From an uncultured Limosilactobacillus sp. (GTDB lineage Bacteria > Bacillota > Bacilli > Lactobacillales > Lactobacillaceae): DNA of 20,818 nt. Positions 9,714-18,013 of the stretch are shown here, in pieces; the stretch's first letter is position 1, and each line of letters begins with the position of its first letter. Both the position numbers and the translations under genes were made by a program. The notes under the pieces are model-generated. The model saw nothing but the letters and a program-made list of their open reading frames with translations, made no database searches and was not told the DNA's origin. Location: positions 1 through 20,818 of the forward strand of contig NZ_CAKPXS010000030.1 in NCBI RefSeq assembly GCF_934202235.1, read 5' to 3'.

Positions 9714-9763
9714 AAAAGCCTCCAAACCAGTGCCGAAGTACTGATTTGAAGGCTTTCTTTTTG
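9714..9763 (-). terminator. Terminator of the BspA/Mub chimera gene
   Basis: A long stem with small mismatches (AAGCCT.CAAA.CAGT with loop CTTCGG and the matching arm) is followed by five T on the minus strand. It is also T-rich on the plus side, so it may act in both directions. It lies about 70 bases after the stop at 9829. Confidence 0.85.
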
Positions 9764-9828
9764 TCCGCTGCGTTCCGCCAAACATTTTCACGGTAGTCCG
9801 AACAATCGTTTAACCATGTTGGTCCTTA

Positions 9829-12800
9829 TTAATCTTGCTTTTTACGGAAACCGAAGAGTTCCAGCATCGACAGTAGGCCAAGACCTAAGACCGTCATGTC
9901 AGAATGGTCATTACCAGTTTGTGGCAATTGCCGCTGGCTTGCTGACTTCTGGTTGTCGGATTGTGTTGCTACACCAACACTGTTGACCGTCTCATGGCCA
10001 GCTGTTTGTGCCTGGCGATTTGCGGCGGCATAAGTGATGTTAACAGTGGCAGCAGCGGCATCAGCCGTGACATCCATCCCCGCAATTTTGCGTTGACTCG
10101 GTGTGTAACCCGGTACTGCCGGCACATCATAAGCGTCCCAGTGGCCGGTACTCCACTGTCCGTACGTTACGTGGCCCGTCAGCTCGTCAACCGTTGCCGT
10201 CCGGGTCAGGTGGGTCGTTTGCGTTTCAGTAACAACCGTTCCGTCAGGCAGCATAATCCGGATTGTCCGGGTAACCGTCTTGTTCAAGTCGGCGGCGCCC
10301 ACGCCAGCTGGGTAAGTCTTGTCAGGATTATTTGGCAAGATATCCTCCGTGGACTTTGGTGCGGTTGGCTGAATCGTCGTAGTAGCGTGCTTGATCGGAA
10401 CCATGACGTTATTGCTGTTGCTACCGTCTGGGGCAAACGTTTCCGGCAACTTCGGTTCAGGCCCATCAACTGCCCACCCCGCTGGAATCTGAATCCGCTT
10501 ACCAGTAGTTGGTTCGCCGGTGCGACCAGAAATCTGTTGTTCAGGAACGGTGGTACCATCCCCCGTCTGGAAGTGGACATGGATCGTTGCTGGGTCCGCA
10601 ATGTAAGTTACTGTTGATTGTGAATCCGTCCAGTGGTTAATGTCGTCCTGGCTTGGCATCCAGTTACCAACGCTGCCGGAAACACGCTTAGTGTATCCTG
10701 GCACATCAGGTGCGTTCACTGCTTTCAGCGTCTGAGCCGGTGAATCACTAGCAACAGTCCAGTTACCATAATCAACGTCACCAGTGACGTCATCAATAGT
10801 CGCTGGCCGTTGGTAGTTAATCTTTTGGGTCGTCGTCTGTGGCTGCTCACCCGGCTTGGTAATCGTGATCGTCCGGGCAATCGTCTTGTGCAGGTCGCTG
10901 TAGGTAATGTCTTTAATAGGCTTACCATCACCAGGCTGCTTATCTGAATTACCAGCAATTTTGGCCCCTGGCGTCACAACATCGGCTGGAGTGACAGGCT
11001 TGATGCCGTGCTTGACACTAACCGGCATCGTTTGTTCCTTATCATTCGGTTGGAACTTGCCACCCGGTACTGGTTGACCATCGGTCGTGACCCAACCAGC
11101 AGGAACCTTTGGCGTTGTGATGTTTTCACCGGTGTGACCATTAACACTCGTGGAAATGGTATGCTTGTCCGACGTAGTTGTCCCATCTGGCTTAACAACG
11201 TTGCCATCGCCGTCCACGAACTGGTAGTCCTGGTGGGCAGTGTTAGCCGTGTAACCAACGGTGGCGGTAGTGTCCGGGTCGGTAACCTTGACAGGCTTAG
11301 CAGCAACAGTTTGCGGTGTGTAACCGTCAACCGGGTCTGGCGTGTAAACCACAAAGCTGGTCTCAGCGTCAGGCGTCCATTCATTATCACTAAGAGTAAC
11401 CGCTCCTGTGACTGTGTCAATATGGGCTGGTCGACTGAAGGAAACCTTTTGGATCTCCGTTGCCGTTGTCCCATCTGGCTTTTCAACCGTAATCGTCCGG
11501 GTAACCGTGTGGTGCAGGTCAGCATAGCTAATTGCCCGGTTAGGCTTATTATCACCAGGGTGGGCGTGATCGCCAGCAATTTGTTGGACCGGCTTAGTCA
11601 GTTCGCTTGGTTTAATCGTGACCGAACCGTGCTGAACCAGAACGGTGATCGGCGTCTTATCTGAATCAGGGCCAAAGGTACCACCAGGAACCGTCGTCCC
11701 AGGAATAGTGACCCAACCATTAGGAACACTCGGCGTGTTAATTTGGTCGCCAACCTTACCATTAACGGTCGTGGAAGTGGAGTGTGGGTCAGGATTGGTC
11801 GTCCCGTCCATCTTAATGACTTTCCCATCGCCATTAACGAACCGGTAATCCTGATGGGTGTCATTAGCGGTGTAAGTAATCTTCACCGTCTGGTTCGTGG
11901 TATCGGCAGTAACTTGTTCGCCGTCGACCCTAGTCCGCGAAGCGGTGTAACCAGGAACGGTCGGCACGTTATTAAATGCTAAGAAGGAACCAGTTGACCA
12001 GGCGCCAGGTTTAACGTCACCAGTAACGTCATCGATCGTCACACTCCGCGTTAACGTAACCGTTTGCTTGATCTTTTGTGGTGTGGTCTCACCCGGCTTG
12101 GTAATCGTGATCATCCGCGTAATCGTCTTGTGCAGGTCGCTATAGGTAATATCGTTCTTCGGCTTGCCATCACCAGGGATCTTATTTTCATTACCCTTCA
12201 GCGGCTGGTTGGCCGTCACTTTATCCGGATGGACAGTGATAATCTTGTGGACAACCGGAACTTGAATTGTCTTTTCCTTATCATCCGGTTGGAATTTACC
12301 ACCTGGTACTGGTTGACCATCGGTCGTTACCCATCCAGCAGGAACCTTTGGCGTTGTAATAATACCATCGGTTTGGCCATTAACGCTTGTGGAAATAGCA
12401 TTTGGATCCGCATTGGTGGTCCCATCAGGCTTGATAACGTGACCAGCATCGTCCACGAACTGGTAGTCCTGGTGCGCCGACTTGGCCGTGTAATCAATGT
12501 AGAAGTCCTGATTCTTTGGGAATTCATCAACCGGCTGTTTGCCCCAGTAAACATCCACGTAATACGTATGGTTTGTCTGGTCGTAGCTAATGTGCAACGG
12601 CGTGGTTGCAGCTGGTAGCTTATCCATATGCAAATTAATCGTATAACCATCCGGCGCTGGATCATAAGAGCCAGTGCCAGCAGTCGTATCATTTGGTAAG
12701 CCGTGACTGCCAAGATGCAGGGCTTGCCCACTCATCTCATAGGTGTTGTGTGGATCCTCACCCTGGCCAGAAACGTCGGTATATTTACCATACGTAATCT

Positions 12801-15800
12801 TGCCAGTTACCAGGTCCTTGGTTGCTTGCCGGTACTGGGTCGTCGTTAACGTCCAAATCGTCTTCTTCGTACCATCAGGCAATTTTTCGATGATGTGGAA
12901 AGTTGAGGTAACCGGATCCTTCTTTTCAGCCGTAGTAGCATCCTGAGTATCGTGCTTTAAGTGAATCTTCACCGTTTGGTTAGGCTGCTTGAATGTATAT
13001 GTTGTTGGAATACTTTTACCATCTGCTAAAACATAATGTTCTGGCACCTTCACCGTCTTGCTCGGGTCAACCGTCTGACCGGATTCACCAGAAATCGTGA
13101 CTGGGGCACCAACATTCTCCTCGTTCTTATCGTCATCGACCAACTGGTAGTAAACGTTTGTGGTGTAGGTAATGTCGAAATCCTGGCTCTTTGGCATCTC
13201 ATCATAGCCTTCATCGCCCTGGAAGATATCCATTGTTAAGTGGTTATCGTCAGCCGGAACCGATGCATGGTCACGCTTATACCAGTTCTTAAACCAGATT
13301 GGGCCATCCATCCGGACCCACTGGCCGCGGTTAATTTTCTGAATAACATCTTCGCCCTGCGGTCCCTTTGGCAGGTGAGCAGTATAGCCAGATACTGTAT
13401 CATACGTTGTTTCACCAGCTGTGTGGTCATCTGCTGAGTACTGGTGATGGTTAGCCCAGGTGCCGGTAACGTAACTGGCATTAGGTCCTTCTTGGAATTG
13501 CCCATATTTGTAAGTTCCGTCAGCATTCTTAATTAATGGCCGGTAGAAGTCACCATCGAACTGCAAAATGGTCTTCTGCGTTATTCCACCATGACCATCG
13601 GGAAGCTTTTCAATTACCTTGTAAGTCCGGTGAACAGTCTCACCAACATCATAATTACCAGCGATCTTCTCCAGGTCGGTTGTCCCTTCAGGAGTAATCA
13701 CATCGCCATCAGGAATCTTAGAACTTGGATTATTTGTCACTGCTTTAAAGTTAGTCCCGGTAGTCAGTTTCGTTAACTGCTTGTTGAGGGCATCCTGGTT
13801 AGCGTAGACAAAGTCCTGCTGCTGGCTACCAACTGGTTGTGGTTGATCATCCTGCAGTTGAACGTAGTGAATCGTGTCGGCCGGGTGTCCCGTTCCGTTA
13901 TGCCCATCACTTTGGGTATTCATCTTCTGCAGGGTGGCATCATTGGAAATGACAATCAACGGTTGGTTACCAGCAAAGTCCTTAGCAGTGAAAGTACTTG
14001 GCGTGTTGACCAGGTCGTTGGCGATGATGGTTGTCGGGTTCTTCAAGTTGGCAAACATATTAGTAGTGCCGACCCCACCACGATCTGCAGTCGTCATCTT
14101 ATCGTTAAAGTGCCAGCCGGAGATATTGATGTTCTTAATTCCAGAACGATCGAACATATTAAACATCTGGGTAACGTTGTGGACATCCCAGTTATGGATG
14201 TCACCAATGGAGGTCAGGTCCGGCGTGTTTTGAAACATGTAGTCAAAGCCGGCATTATAGCCACCATCAGCATTGGGGTTGGCCGTCCCGACTTGACCCG
14301 TTTGCCAGTTGCTGAGGTCACCAACACTAGTCAATTGGGTACCCTGGAACATCCCAGCCATATCTTTAACCTTGGCAGTATTCCAACGCGAAAGGTTCCC
14401 CACATGTTTGAGTGAACCAATCGAAACGGTTTTGCCAGTTGCACCATTGTTTTGACGACTATCAACATCTTCCCGGAACATTTGTCCCATATATTCCACA
14501 TTGGAGGTGTCCCAATTGTCAAGATTACCCAGGTCAACAATACTGTGAGCAAAGTCAAACATCGACTTCATGTTCGTCACCTTGCCCACTTGCCAATTAT
14601 CTAAATGACCAACCGACTGCAGAGCACCATCGAACCGAAACATGCCTTCCATCGTTGTCACATTGCCGGTTTGCCATTTACTGAGATCACCCAGATGTTT
14701 CAAACTGTCCATCCCGCGGAACATCTGGGACATATCCGTGTCTTTTGCCAAGCCCCAGTTGTCTAAGTTACCCAGGTTTTGAATCTTCCCGGTATCGTTA
14801 AACATATTGGCAGTGGTTACGGCATTATTCAACCGCCAGTTGCTAAGGTCACCAACCGTCGTCAAGCTAGTCGCCTCATTGAACATGTCGTTGGCTAAGA
14901 TTACCTGGTCGGTCTTCCAGCCACTGAGATCTAAGTTGGTCAGATTCTTATCGCCAATTACCAAGTTATCAATGTACTGGAAATTGGTGGTGTCCCACTT
15001 GTCAATGCCCTGAATGGTCTTGAGGTTGTCGTCCCAGGCAAACATGTGACCAATAGAGTGCATATGCGGCGAGAAAGTCCAGGCATCCAGTCCAGTAATG
15101 CTTTCCAGTGCCTTATCATTCATGAACAGCCCCGACATATCTGTCAGCTGGGAAACGTCTAATCCGGCGACATCAATGTGTTTCAGGGTCTGATTACCGT
15201 GAGTCCCCTGGTCATCACCGGAATGGTCACTAACGTGGGGGCCAAAAGCGAGGTTGAACTTGTTGCCGGCATTGTTGGAGTCATAGTAGCCAACAGCGAC
15301 GACCTTGTCATTCGCATCCGCCGCCCGTTCAATCGAAATGCTAGTAGCTTTCTTCTCGTTAACTAATTGCCGAAGGAAATCATAAGTCAAGAAGACCTTT
15401 TGACCAGCCGTGATCTTACCAGCATCACGGAAGGACTTGGCATTTGGAATGTAGAAGTCCGTTCCCTGACCCGTGTAGTTGGTCAGCGTAATCCCGTCAC
15501 TAGCGGTGGTGTACTGCCAGTCGTCGACGTTGTACTGGTTAGCTGCGGGTGCCTGCGTGGCGGCCAAGTTGGTCGTTACCGTCGCCGGGTTCACGGTTGG
15601 CTGCTGATTACTTTGCATCGCTGAACCGTCATGTTTAGTGGGAGCCGTTACCGGATCACTACCAGTCTTCGATGAATTGGTGTTATCAGCAGTTGTTTTC
15701 TCTGGTGACGGCGTCCTTGTCGGTTGATCTGCCGTGGTAGTTTTTCCGGCTGCCGTCTTAGTCGCATCCGTACTGGTTGCTGGCGTGGTCGAGCTAACTG

Positions 15801-15966
15801 CTGCCGTTGCCTGCGACTGACCGTCAGCAGCATGCACCGCCGTTCCGCCCATAAACAGCAACCCGACTAGCACCGAAGCAAGCCCGACACTGTACTTTCG
15901 CAACGCAAAACGTTGCCGCTGGTCCATCATTTTGCGCCTAATTTCTTTCCGATTATTACTACTCAA
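9829..15966 (-). CDS. BspA-like (DUF285) repeat plus Mub repeat surface protein, LPQTG-anchored
   Basis: This gene encodes about 2045 residues. The TTG at 15966 is chosen because GGGGGAGG lies 9 bases before it and SSNNRKEIRRK matches the usual N-terminus of this class. A TTG at 15987 overlaps the RBS, and the ATG pair at 15930 has only a weak site. Layout: YSIRK-like leader (FALRKYSVGLASVLVG, cut near AVHA at ~46); a Thr/Ala-rich low-complexity segment to about 140; twelve DUF285 units at about 258-655 with the pattern G(D/N)L(D/S)xWxTxxVxxMxxMF; two KVIEKLPDG/HIIEKLPDG beta modules; Mub-type repeats starting at 1164, 1370, 1577 and 1791; LPQTG at 2014-2018, a membrane helix and the tail FRKKQD. 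BspA-type repeats bind host matrix proteins in other species, and Mub repeats bind mucin. The dual adhesive role here is inferred. Confidence 0.93.
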   Translation of the reverse strand: MSSNNRKEIRRKMMDQRQRFALRKYSVGLASVLVGLLFMGGTAVHAADGQSQATAAVSSTTPATSTDATKTAAGKTTTADQPTRTPSPEKTTADNTNSSKTGSDPVTAPTKHDGSAMQSNQQPTVNPATVTTNLAATQAPAANQYNVDDWQYTTASDGITLTNYTGQGTDFYIPNAKSFRDAGKITAGQKVFLTYDFLRQLVNEKKATSISIERAADANDKVVAVGYYDSNNAGNKFNLAFGPHVSDHSGDDQGTHGNQTLKHIDVAGLDVSQLTDMSGLFMNDKALESITGLDAWTFSPHMHSIGHMFAWDDNLKTIQGIDKWDTTNFQYIDNLVIGDKNLTNLDLSGWKTDQVILANDMFNEATSLTTVGDLSNWRLNNAVTTANMFNDTGKIQNLGNLDNWGLAKDTDMSQMFRGMDSLKHLGDLSKWQTGNVTTMEGMFRFDGALQSVGHLDNWQVGKVTNMKSMFDFAHSIVDLGNLDNWDTSNVEYMGQMFREDVDSRQNNGATGKTVSIGSLKHVGNLSRWNTAKVKDMAGMFQGTQLTSVGDLSNWQTGQVGTANPNADGGYNAGFDYMFQNTPDLTSIGDIHNWDVHNVTQMFNMFDRSGIKNINISGWHFNDKMTTADRGGVGTTNMFANLKNPTTIIANDLVNTPSTFTAKDFAGNQPLIVISNDATLQKMNTQSDGHNGTGHPADTIHYVQLQDDQPQPVGSQQQDFVYANQDALNKQLTKLTTGTNFKAVTNNPSSKIPDGDVITPEGTTDLEKIAGNYDVGETVHRTYKVIEKLPDGHGGITQKTILQFDGDFYRPLIKNADGTYKYGQFQEGPNASYVTGTWANHHQYSADDHTAGETTYDTVSGYTAHLPKGPQGEDVIQKINRGQWVRMDGPIWFKNWYKRDHASVPADDNHLTMDIFQGDEGYDEMPKSQDFDITYTTNVYYQLVDDDKNEENVGAPVTISGESGQTVDPSKTVKVPEHYVLADGKSIPTTYTFKQPNQTVKIHLKHDTQDATTAEKKDPVTSTFHIIEKLPDGTKKTIWTLTTTQYRQATKDLVTGKITYGKYTDVSGQGEDPHNTYEMSGQALHLGSHGLPNDTTAGTGSYDPAPDGYTINLHMDKLPAATTPLHISYDQTNHTYYVDVYWGKQPVDEFPKNQDFYIDYTAKSAHQDYQFVDDAGHVIKPDGTTNADPNAISTSVNGQTDGIITTPKVPAGWVTTDGQPVPGGKFQPDDKEKTIQVPVVHKIITVHPDKVTANQPLKGNENKIPGDGKPKNDITYSDLHKTITRMITITKPGETTPQKIKQTVTLTRSVTIDDVTGDVKPGAWSTGSFLAFNNVPTVPGYTASRTRVDGEQVTADTTNQTVKITYTANDTHQDYRFVNGDGKVIKMDGTTNPDPHSTSTTVNGKVGDQINTPSVPNGWVTIPGTTVPGGTFGPDSDKTPITVLVQHGSVTIKPSELTKPVQQIAGDHAHPGDNKPNRAISYADLHHTVTRTITVEKPDGTTATEIQKVSFSRPAHIDTVTGAVTLSDNEWTPDAETSFVVYTPDPVDGYTPQTVAAKPVKVTDPDTTATVGYTANTAHQDYQFVDGDGNVVKPDGTTTSDKHTISTSVNGHTGENITTPKVPAGWVTTDGQPVPGGKFQPNDKEQTMPVSVKHGIKPVTPADVVTPGAKIAGNSDKQPGDGKPIKDITYSDLHKTIARTITITKPGEQPQTTTQKINYQRPATIDDVTGDVDYGNWTVASDSPAQTLKAVNAPDVPGYTKRVSGSVGNWMPSQDDINHWTDSQSTVTYIADPATIHVHFQTGDGTTVPEQQISGRTGEPTTGKRIQIPAGWAVDGPEPKLPETFAPDGSNSNNVMVPIKHATTTIQPTAPKSTEDILPNNPDKTYPAGVGAADLNKTVTRTIRIMLPDGTVVTETQTTHLTRTATVDELTGHVTYGQWSTGHWDAYDVPAVPGYTPSQRKIAGMDVTADAAAATVNITYAAANRQAQTAGHETVNSVGVATQSDNQKSASQRQLPQTGNDHSDMTVLGLGLLSMLELFGFRKKQD
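9990..10596 (-). repeat. Mub-type repeat 4 of the BspA/Mub chimera
   Basis: A divergent last unit starts near DPATIHVHFQTGDGTTVPEQ. Its second half (PNNPDKTYPAGV, LTRTATVDELTGHVTYG) belongs to the subtype seen in the two other adhesin genes rather than to repeats 1-3 of its own protein. Confidence 0.75.
10597..11238 (-). repeat. Mub-type repeat 3 of the BspA/Mub chimera
   Basis: It begins with AHQDYQFVDGDGNVVKPDGTT. The stretch KVPAGWVTTDGQPVPGGKFQP is identical to that in repeat 1, while repeat 2 differs. That pattern suggests conversion between units 1 and 3. Confidence 0.85.
11239..11859 (-). repeat. Mub-type repeat 2 of the BspA/Mub chimera (207 aa)
   Basis: It begins with THQDYRFVNGDGKVIKMDGTT and keeps the same internal order as the unit before it, with PNGWVTIPGTTVPGGTFGP and ISYADLHHTVTRTITV. 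Confidence 0.85.
11860..12477 (-). repeat. Mub-type repeat 1 of the BspA/Mub chimera (206 aa)
   Basis: It begins with AHQDYQFVDDAGHVIKPDGTT and holds KVPAGWVTTDGQPVPGGKFQP, the ITYSDLHKTITR strand and TLTRSVTIDDVTGDV. The same order recurs in the next two units. Confidence 0.85.
14000..15190 (-). repeat. Twelve BspA-like (DUF285) leucine-rich-like protein repeats
   Basis: Twelve units of about 25-35 residues are visible by their tryptophan core: DAW, DKW, SGW, SNW, DNW, SKW, DNW, DNW, SRW, SNW, HNW, SGW. Most are followed by a V..M..MF end. The units have diverged in DNA, so this is an old array, unlike the near-identical Mub repeats in the neighbouring gene. Confidence 0.88.
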
Positions 15967-15975
15967 AGTATTGGT

Positions 15976-16037
15976 CCTCCCCCACAAGATCTGCTTTTTA
16001 ACAGTTAAATTATAATCCTAAAAAAATATTTGCGCAA
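15976..16037 (-). promoter_or_regulatory. Promoter and RBS of the BspA/Mub chimera gene
   Basis: On the minus strand TTGCGC (16037-16032), a 17-base spacer and a perfect TATAAT (16014-16009) form a good sigma-A promoter. GGGGGAGG lies at about 15983-15976. Two palindromes flag possible operators: TTGCGCAA over the -35 box (16030-16037) and TTTAACAGTTAAA right after the -10 box (15997-16009). Confidence 0.7.
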
Positions 16038-16083
16038 TTGACGAACTGCTGGTTATCAGTATTCAATGCCGTTAACAAGACTT

Positions 16084-16120
16084 AAAAAGTCTGCAACGAG
16101 GACAACCCCGTATACAGACT
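16084..16120 (-). terminator. Terminator after the Rrf2-family gene
   Basis: The hairpin AGTCTG...CAGACT, with an inner CGAGG/CCCCG stem, is followed on the minus strand by five T. It lies about 75 bases after the stop at 16196. Confidence 0.75.
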
Positions 16121-16195
16121 CTTGTTTTACTTATTTCAACTGCGATCAGTAAAGGCGATTACTAGTTTCACCTTGCTTGGTCCAATCACCAAAAA

Positions 16196-16660
16196 TCACA
16201 CTCTTTTTGACCAGTCGATTACCATTAACTTGCCGCTTTCATCTTTTGGTACTAATTCCGTCAAATGGTGTTTTTTGAGTTCATTATTAAAAGCTGTTTC
16301 CGCTTGTGATAGTGTTGCCGTTAATTGTTTTTTACCCTTCTTGACTAACTCCTGATTCTCAAATAATTCACCGACATGACTATTATTAAAATCAATTGTT
16401 AGCTCATTTTCTACTGCTTGATAGATATCAAGGTAGGTGATTTTATTAGGATTTTTCTGCAGATAATACCCACCATTTTTAGAAGAAATGGCGTTAATTA
16501 AACCAGCCCTTTTTAGTTTATTTGCGATTTTCAGTAAATACGTATGTGAAGCACCCAACCGGTCACTAATAATATTTGATTTTAAAGGGCACTTACGAGG
16601 CTGCTCTGCCAGCATTACTAAGATTCCAATGGCTTGAACAAACGATTTACTTACTTTCAT
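16196..16660 (-). CDS. Rrf2-family transcriptional regulator lacking the Fe-S cysteines
   Basis: This is a 154-residue winged-helix regulator. The N-terminal helix MKVSKSFVQAIGILVMLA, the recognition region (SDRLGASHTYLLKIANKLKRAGLI, about 32-55) and the wing (SSKNGGYYLQKNPNKITYLDIYQAVE, about 59-84) fit the Rrf2 family. Fe-S members such as IscR and NsrR carry three cysteines near residues 90-110. None are present here; the only cysteine is Cys24. It therefore resembles the YwnA/CymR-like cluster-free group, and the signal it senses is unknown. AAGGAAG precedes the ATG. It faces away from a membrane-protein gene with overlapping promoters, so control of itself and that neighbour is the simplest reading. 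Length is normal for the family. Confidence 0.85.
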   Translation of the reverse strand: MKVSKSFVQAIGILVMLAEQPRKCPLKSNIISDRLGASHTYLLKIANKLKRAGLINAISSKNGGYYLQKNPNKITYLDIYQAVENELTIDFNNSHVGELFENQELVKKGKKQLTATLSQAETAFNNELKKHHLTELVPKDESGKLMVIDWSKRV

Positions 16661-16742
16661 TCATGACACTTCCTTATTAGTAATTATTCGTCAATAACCC
16701 TTACGGACTTTCCAAAAATTTTATTATCCCTCTCCCGATCCC

Positions 16743-16777
16743 TTGACAATTATAGTCCACGGATATAAAATGTCCAC
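16743..16777 (+). promoter_or_regulatory. Promoter of the small membrane protein gene, overlapping the divergent Rrf2-gene promoter
   Basis: TTGACA (16743-16748), a 17-base spacer and TAAAAT (16766-16771) make a near-consensus promoter on the plus strand. On the minus strand TTGTCA (16749-16744) overlaps it and can serve the Rrf2 gene with a weak GATAAT/TAATAA -10 box. A direct repeat GTCCAC (16755-16760 and 16772-16777) brackets the plus-strand -10 box and is a candidate repressor site. Confidence 0.65.
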
Positions 16778-16806
16778 AGTTGTCTGGTATGAAGGAGGGA
16801 ATTGCG

Positions 16807-17256
16807 ATGTTTAAGGTGATTCAGCAACAGTTTGTCCCTGTGTTAATTATTATTTACATTGCTTTTAAACAACTTCGCCCTAAAGAAATTAAAGTTGACT
16901 CAAAAGGCAAATATATCATTCTGGCAATCGGGATATACGATGCTTATATTGCCATTGCTAATAAACAGCTTATCATCAATTACCAAACAGTTTTAGGATT
17001 AATTTTTACCCTCCTGATCCTTGCCGGTGGATTTGCTTTTGCCCGCGCCTATACCTGTCAAGTCTGGCAAAAAGATGGCAAATTTTATCGTCAAGGAAAT
17101 TATGTCACCATGATCTTATGGATAATCATGATTATTTCACACGCAATTACTGATCACATAATTACCGGCCTGGGTACTACTTTTGTTCTTTATCTCGGAA
17201 CTTCGCTAGTCGTCCAGCACCTTGTTTTATTGAATAAAATCAAGAATGCTAACTAA
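16807..17256 (+). CDS. Five-helix membrane protein, CcdC/DUF1453-like
   Basis: This protein has 149 residues. The ATG at 16807 is set by AAGGAGG eight bases upstream; the longer in-frame start at 16780 (TTG) lies before that site and is rejected. Five hydrophobic helices are visible at about 9-22, 36-50, 63-82, 100-116 and 123-143. Between helices 3 and 4 lies a charged loop with RAYTCQVWQKDGKFYRQGNY, which resembles the loop of the CcdC/DUF1453 membrane family. That match is from memory and only moderate. No catalytic motif is seen, so no reaction is proposed. It is the only plus-strand gene in the window. It is probably regulated by the divergent Rrf2-type protein and ends at a strong hairpin. 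Confidence 0.8.
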   Translation: MFKVIQQQFVPVLIIIYIAFKQLRPKEIKVDSKGKYIILAIGIYDAYIAIANKQLIINYQTVLGLIFTLLILAGGFAFARAYTCQVWQKDGKFYRQGNYVTMILWIIMIISHAITDHIITGLGTTFVLYLGTSLVVQHLVLLNKIKNAN

Positions 17257-17295
17257 ATGATCAAACTAATTAACCCGTTTCCTTATTTAATACAG

Positions 17296-17331
17296 TTATC
17301 GGTGCAAAATCAACCAATTTTGCACCGATAA
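17296..17331 (+). terminator. Terminator of the membrane protein gene
   Basis: A perfect 15-base-pair stem (TTATCGGTGCAAAAT and its complement) with a six-base loop lies 40 bases after the stop at 17256. The T-tract after it (TTCATTTATT) is weak. Confidence 0.7.
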
Positions 17332-17404
17332 TTCATTTATTGAACCGCAAAGCAGTTTAATTTAATTATCACATGGACAAGTACCAATCTATGAAACCAC
17401 TGTA

Positions 17405-17521
17405 TCAAGAGTTAAAAGTCTTCACATAGCGCCGCATATCAACTACCCAAGCAACTGCAAGCATAGCTGTAATCACCCAATCTGGCCAACCGTTAATCAG
17501 ACAAGCTAAAAAACGACCCAT
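17405..17521 (-). CDS. Possible 38-residue membrane peptide
   Basis: From the ATG at 17521 the frame encodes MGRFLACLINGWPDWVITAM followed by LAVAWVVDMRRYVKTFNS and a TGA. It has one predicted membrane helix (about 13-28) followed by a basic tail, like many small bacterial membrane peptides. The ribosome binding site is weak (GGA six bases upstream). The frame lies just after a terminator on the same strand, so expression would need readthrough or a promoter I cannot see. It may also be a remnant of a longer gene. I do not recognise a family. Confidence 0.3.
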   Translation of the reverse strand: MGRFLACLINGWPDWVITAMLAVAWVVDMRRYVKTFNS

Positions 17522-17532
17522 TTTTCCAAATC

Positions 17533-17565
17533 AAAAAGGCAGAAGAGCATCACTCTTCCACCTTT
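17533..17565 (-). terminator. Terminator after the LPXTG remnant
   Basis: The stem AAAGG.GGAAGAG/CTCTTC..CCTTT with a five-base loop is followed by five T on the minus strand. It lies about 80 bases after the stop codon at 17645. It is the old end of the surface-protein gene. Confidence 0.75.
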
Positions 17566-17644
17566 ATTCTTAATTTAAGGAACAAATGGGCGAGGCGAAC
17601 ACAAGAAATACCTCTTTAATGCAGGCAACCCATGTCCACACGAA

Positions 17645-17995
17645 TTATCCACGCTTCTTGTTAATACCAGCTAGGCCAAACATCCCCAGTAAGGTGGCAG
17701 CGCCTAAGCCCATTAAGGCTGAACTGTTGGCATTACCAGTTTGTGGCAGCTTCTTAGCTGCTTGTTGTGCCCGGTAAGCTTCGCGAGTCATCACTGGTGC
17801 GTTGGAACTCTTCACAGCCTTGCCGTTGATAACTTGCCAACCAGCAAGGACGTGACCATTAGCGTCAACGACTTGGTTGTTAACAACCTTCGCACCTGCT
17901 GGCAATTGTGCAGTAGAGTTTTGATCGTTGTCACGGTGAGCTGGTACTTTTTGCTTAGCATTGGTATCAGGCTTGGGAATTTTTTGACCAGGTAC
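17645..17995 (-). pseudogene. 3' remnant of an LPXTG surface protein gene
   Basis: A 116-residue open frame ends in AAKKLPQTGNANSSALMGLG, a hydrophobic helix and INKKRG: a complete sortase sorting signal. Before it lie a Pro/Lys/Asn-rich wall-type stretch and GWQVINGKAV/MTREAYRAQQA, as found just before the anchor in lactobacillus surface proteins. There is no leader, no ATG and no ribosome binding site. The only in-frame start is a TTG at 17905, and a TAG at 17998-17996 closes the frame upstream. The break coincides with the edge of an intergenic repeat (from about 18014), so a repeat-linked deletion may have removed the 5' part. Its own terminator is still present. Confidence 0.8.
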
Positions 17996-18013
17996 CTATT
18001 GCCTTAAAAGGCC

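Noticed and set aside
13837..14415. Plus-strand open frame of 192 codons opposite the DUF285 repeats
   Set aside because: It is antisense to a clear repeat-protein gene, its product has no recognisable feature, and no ribosome binding site precedes it.
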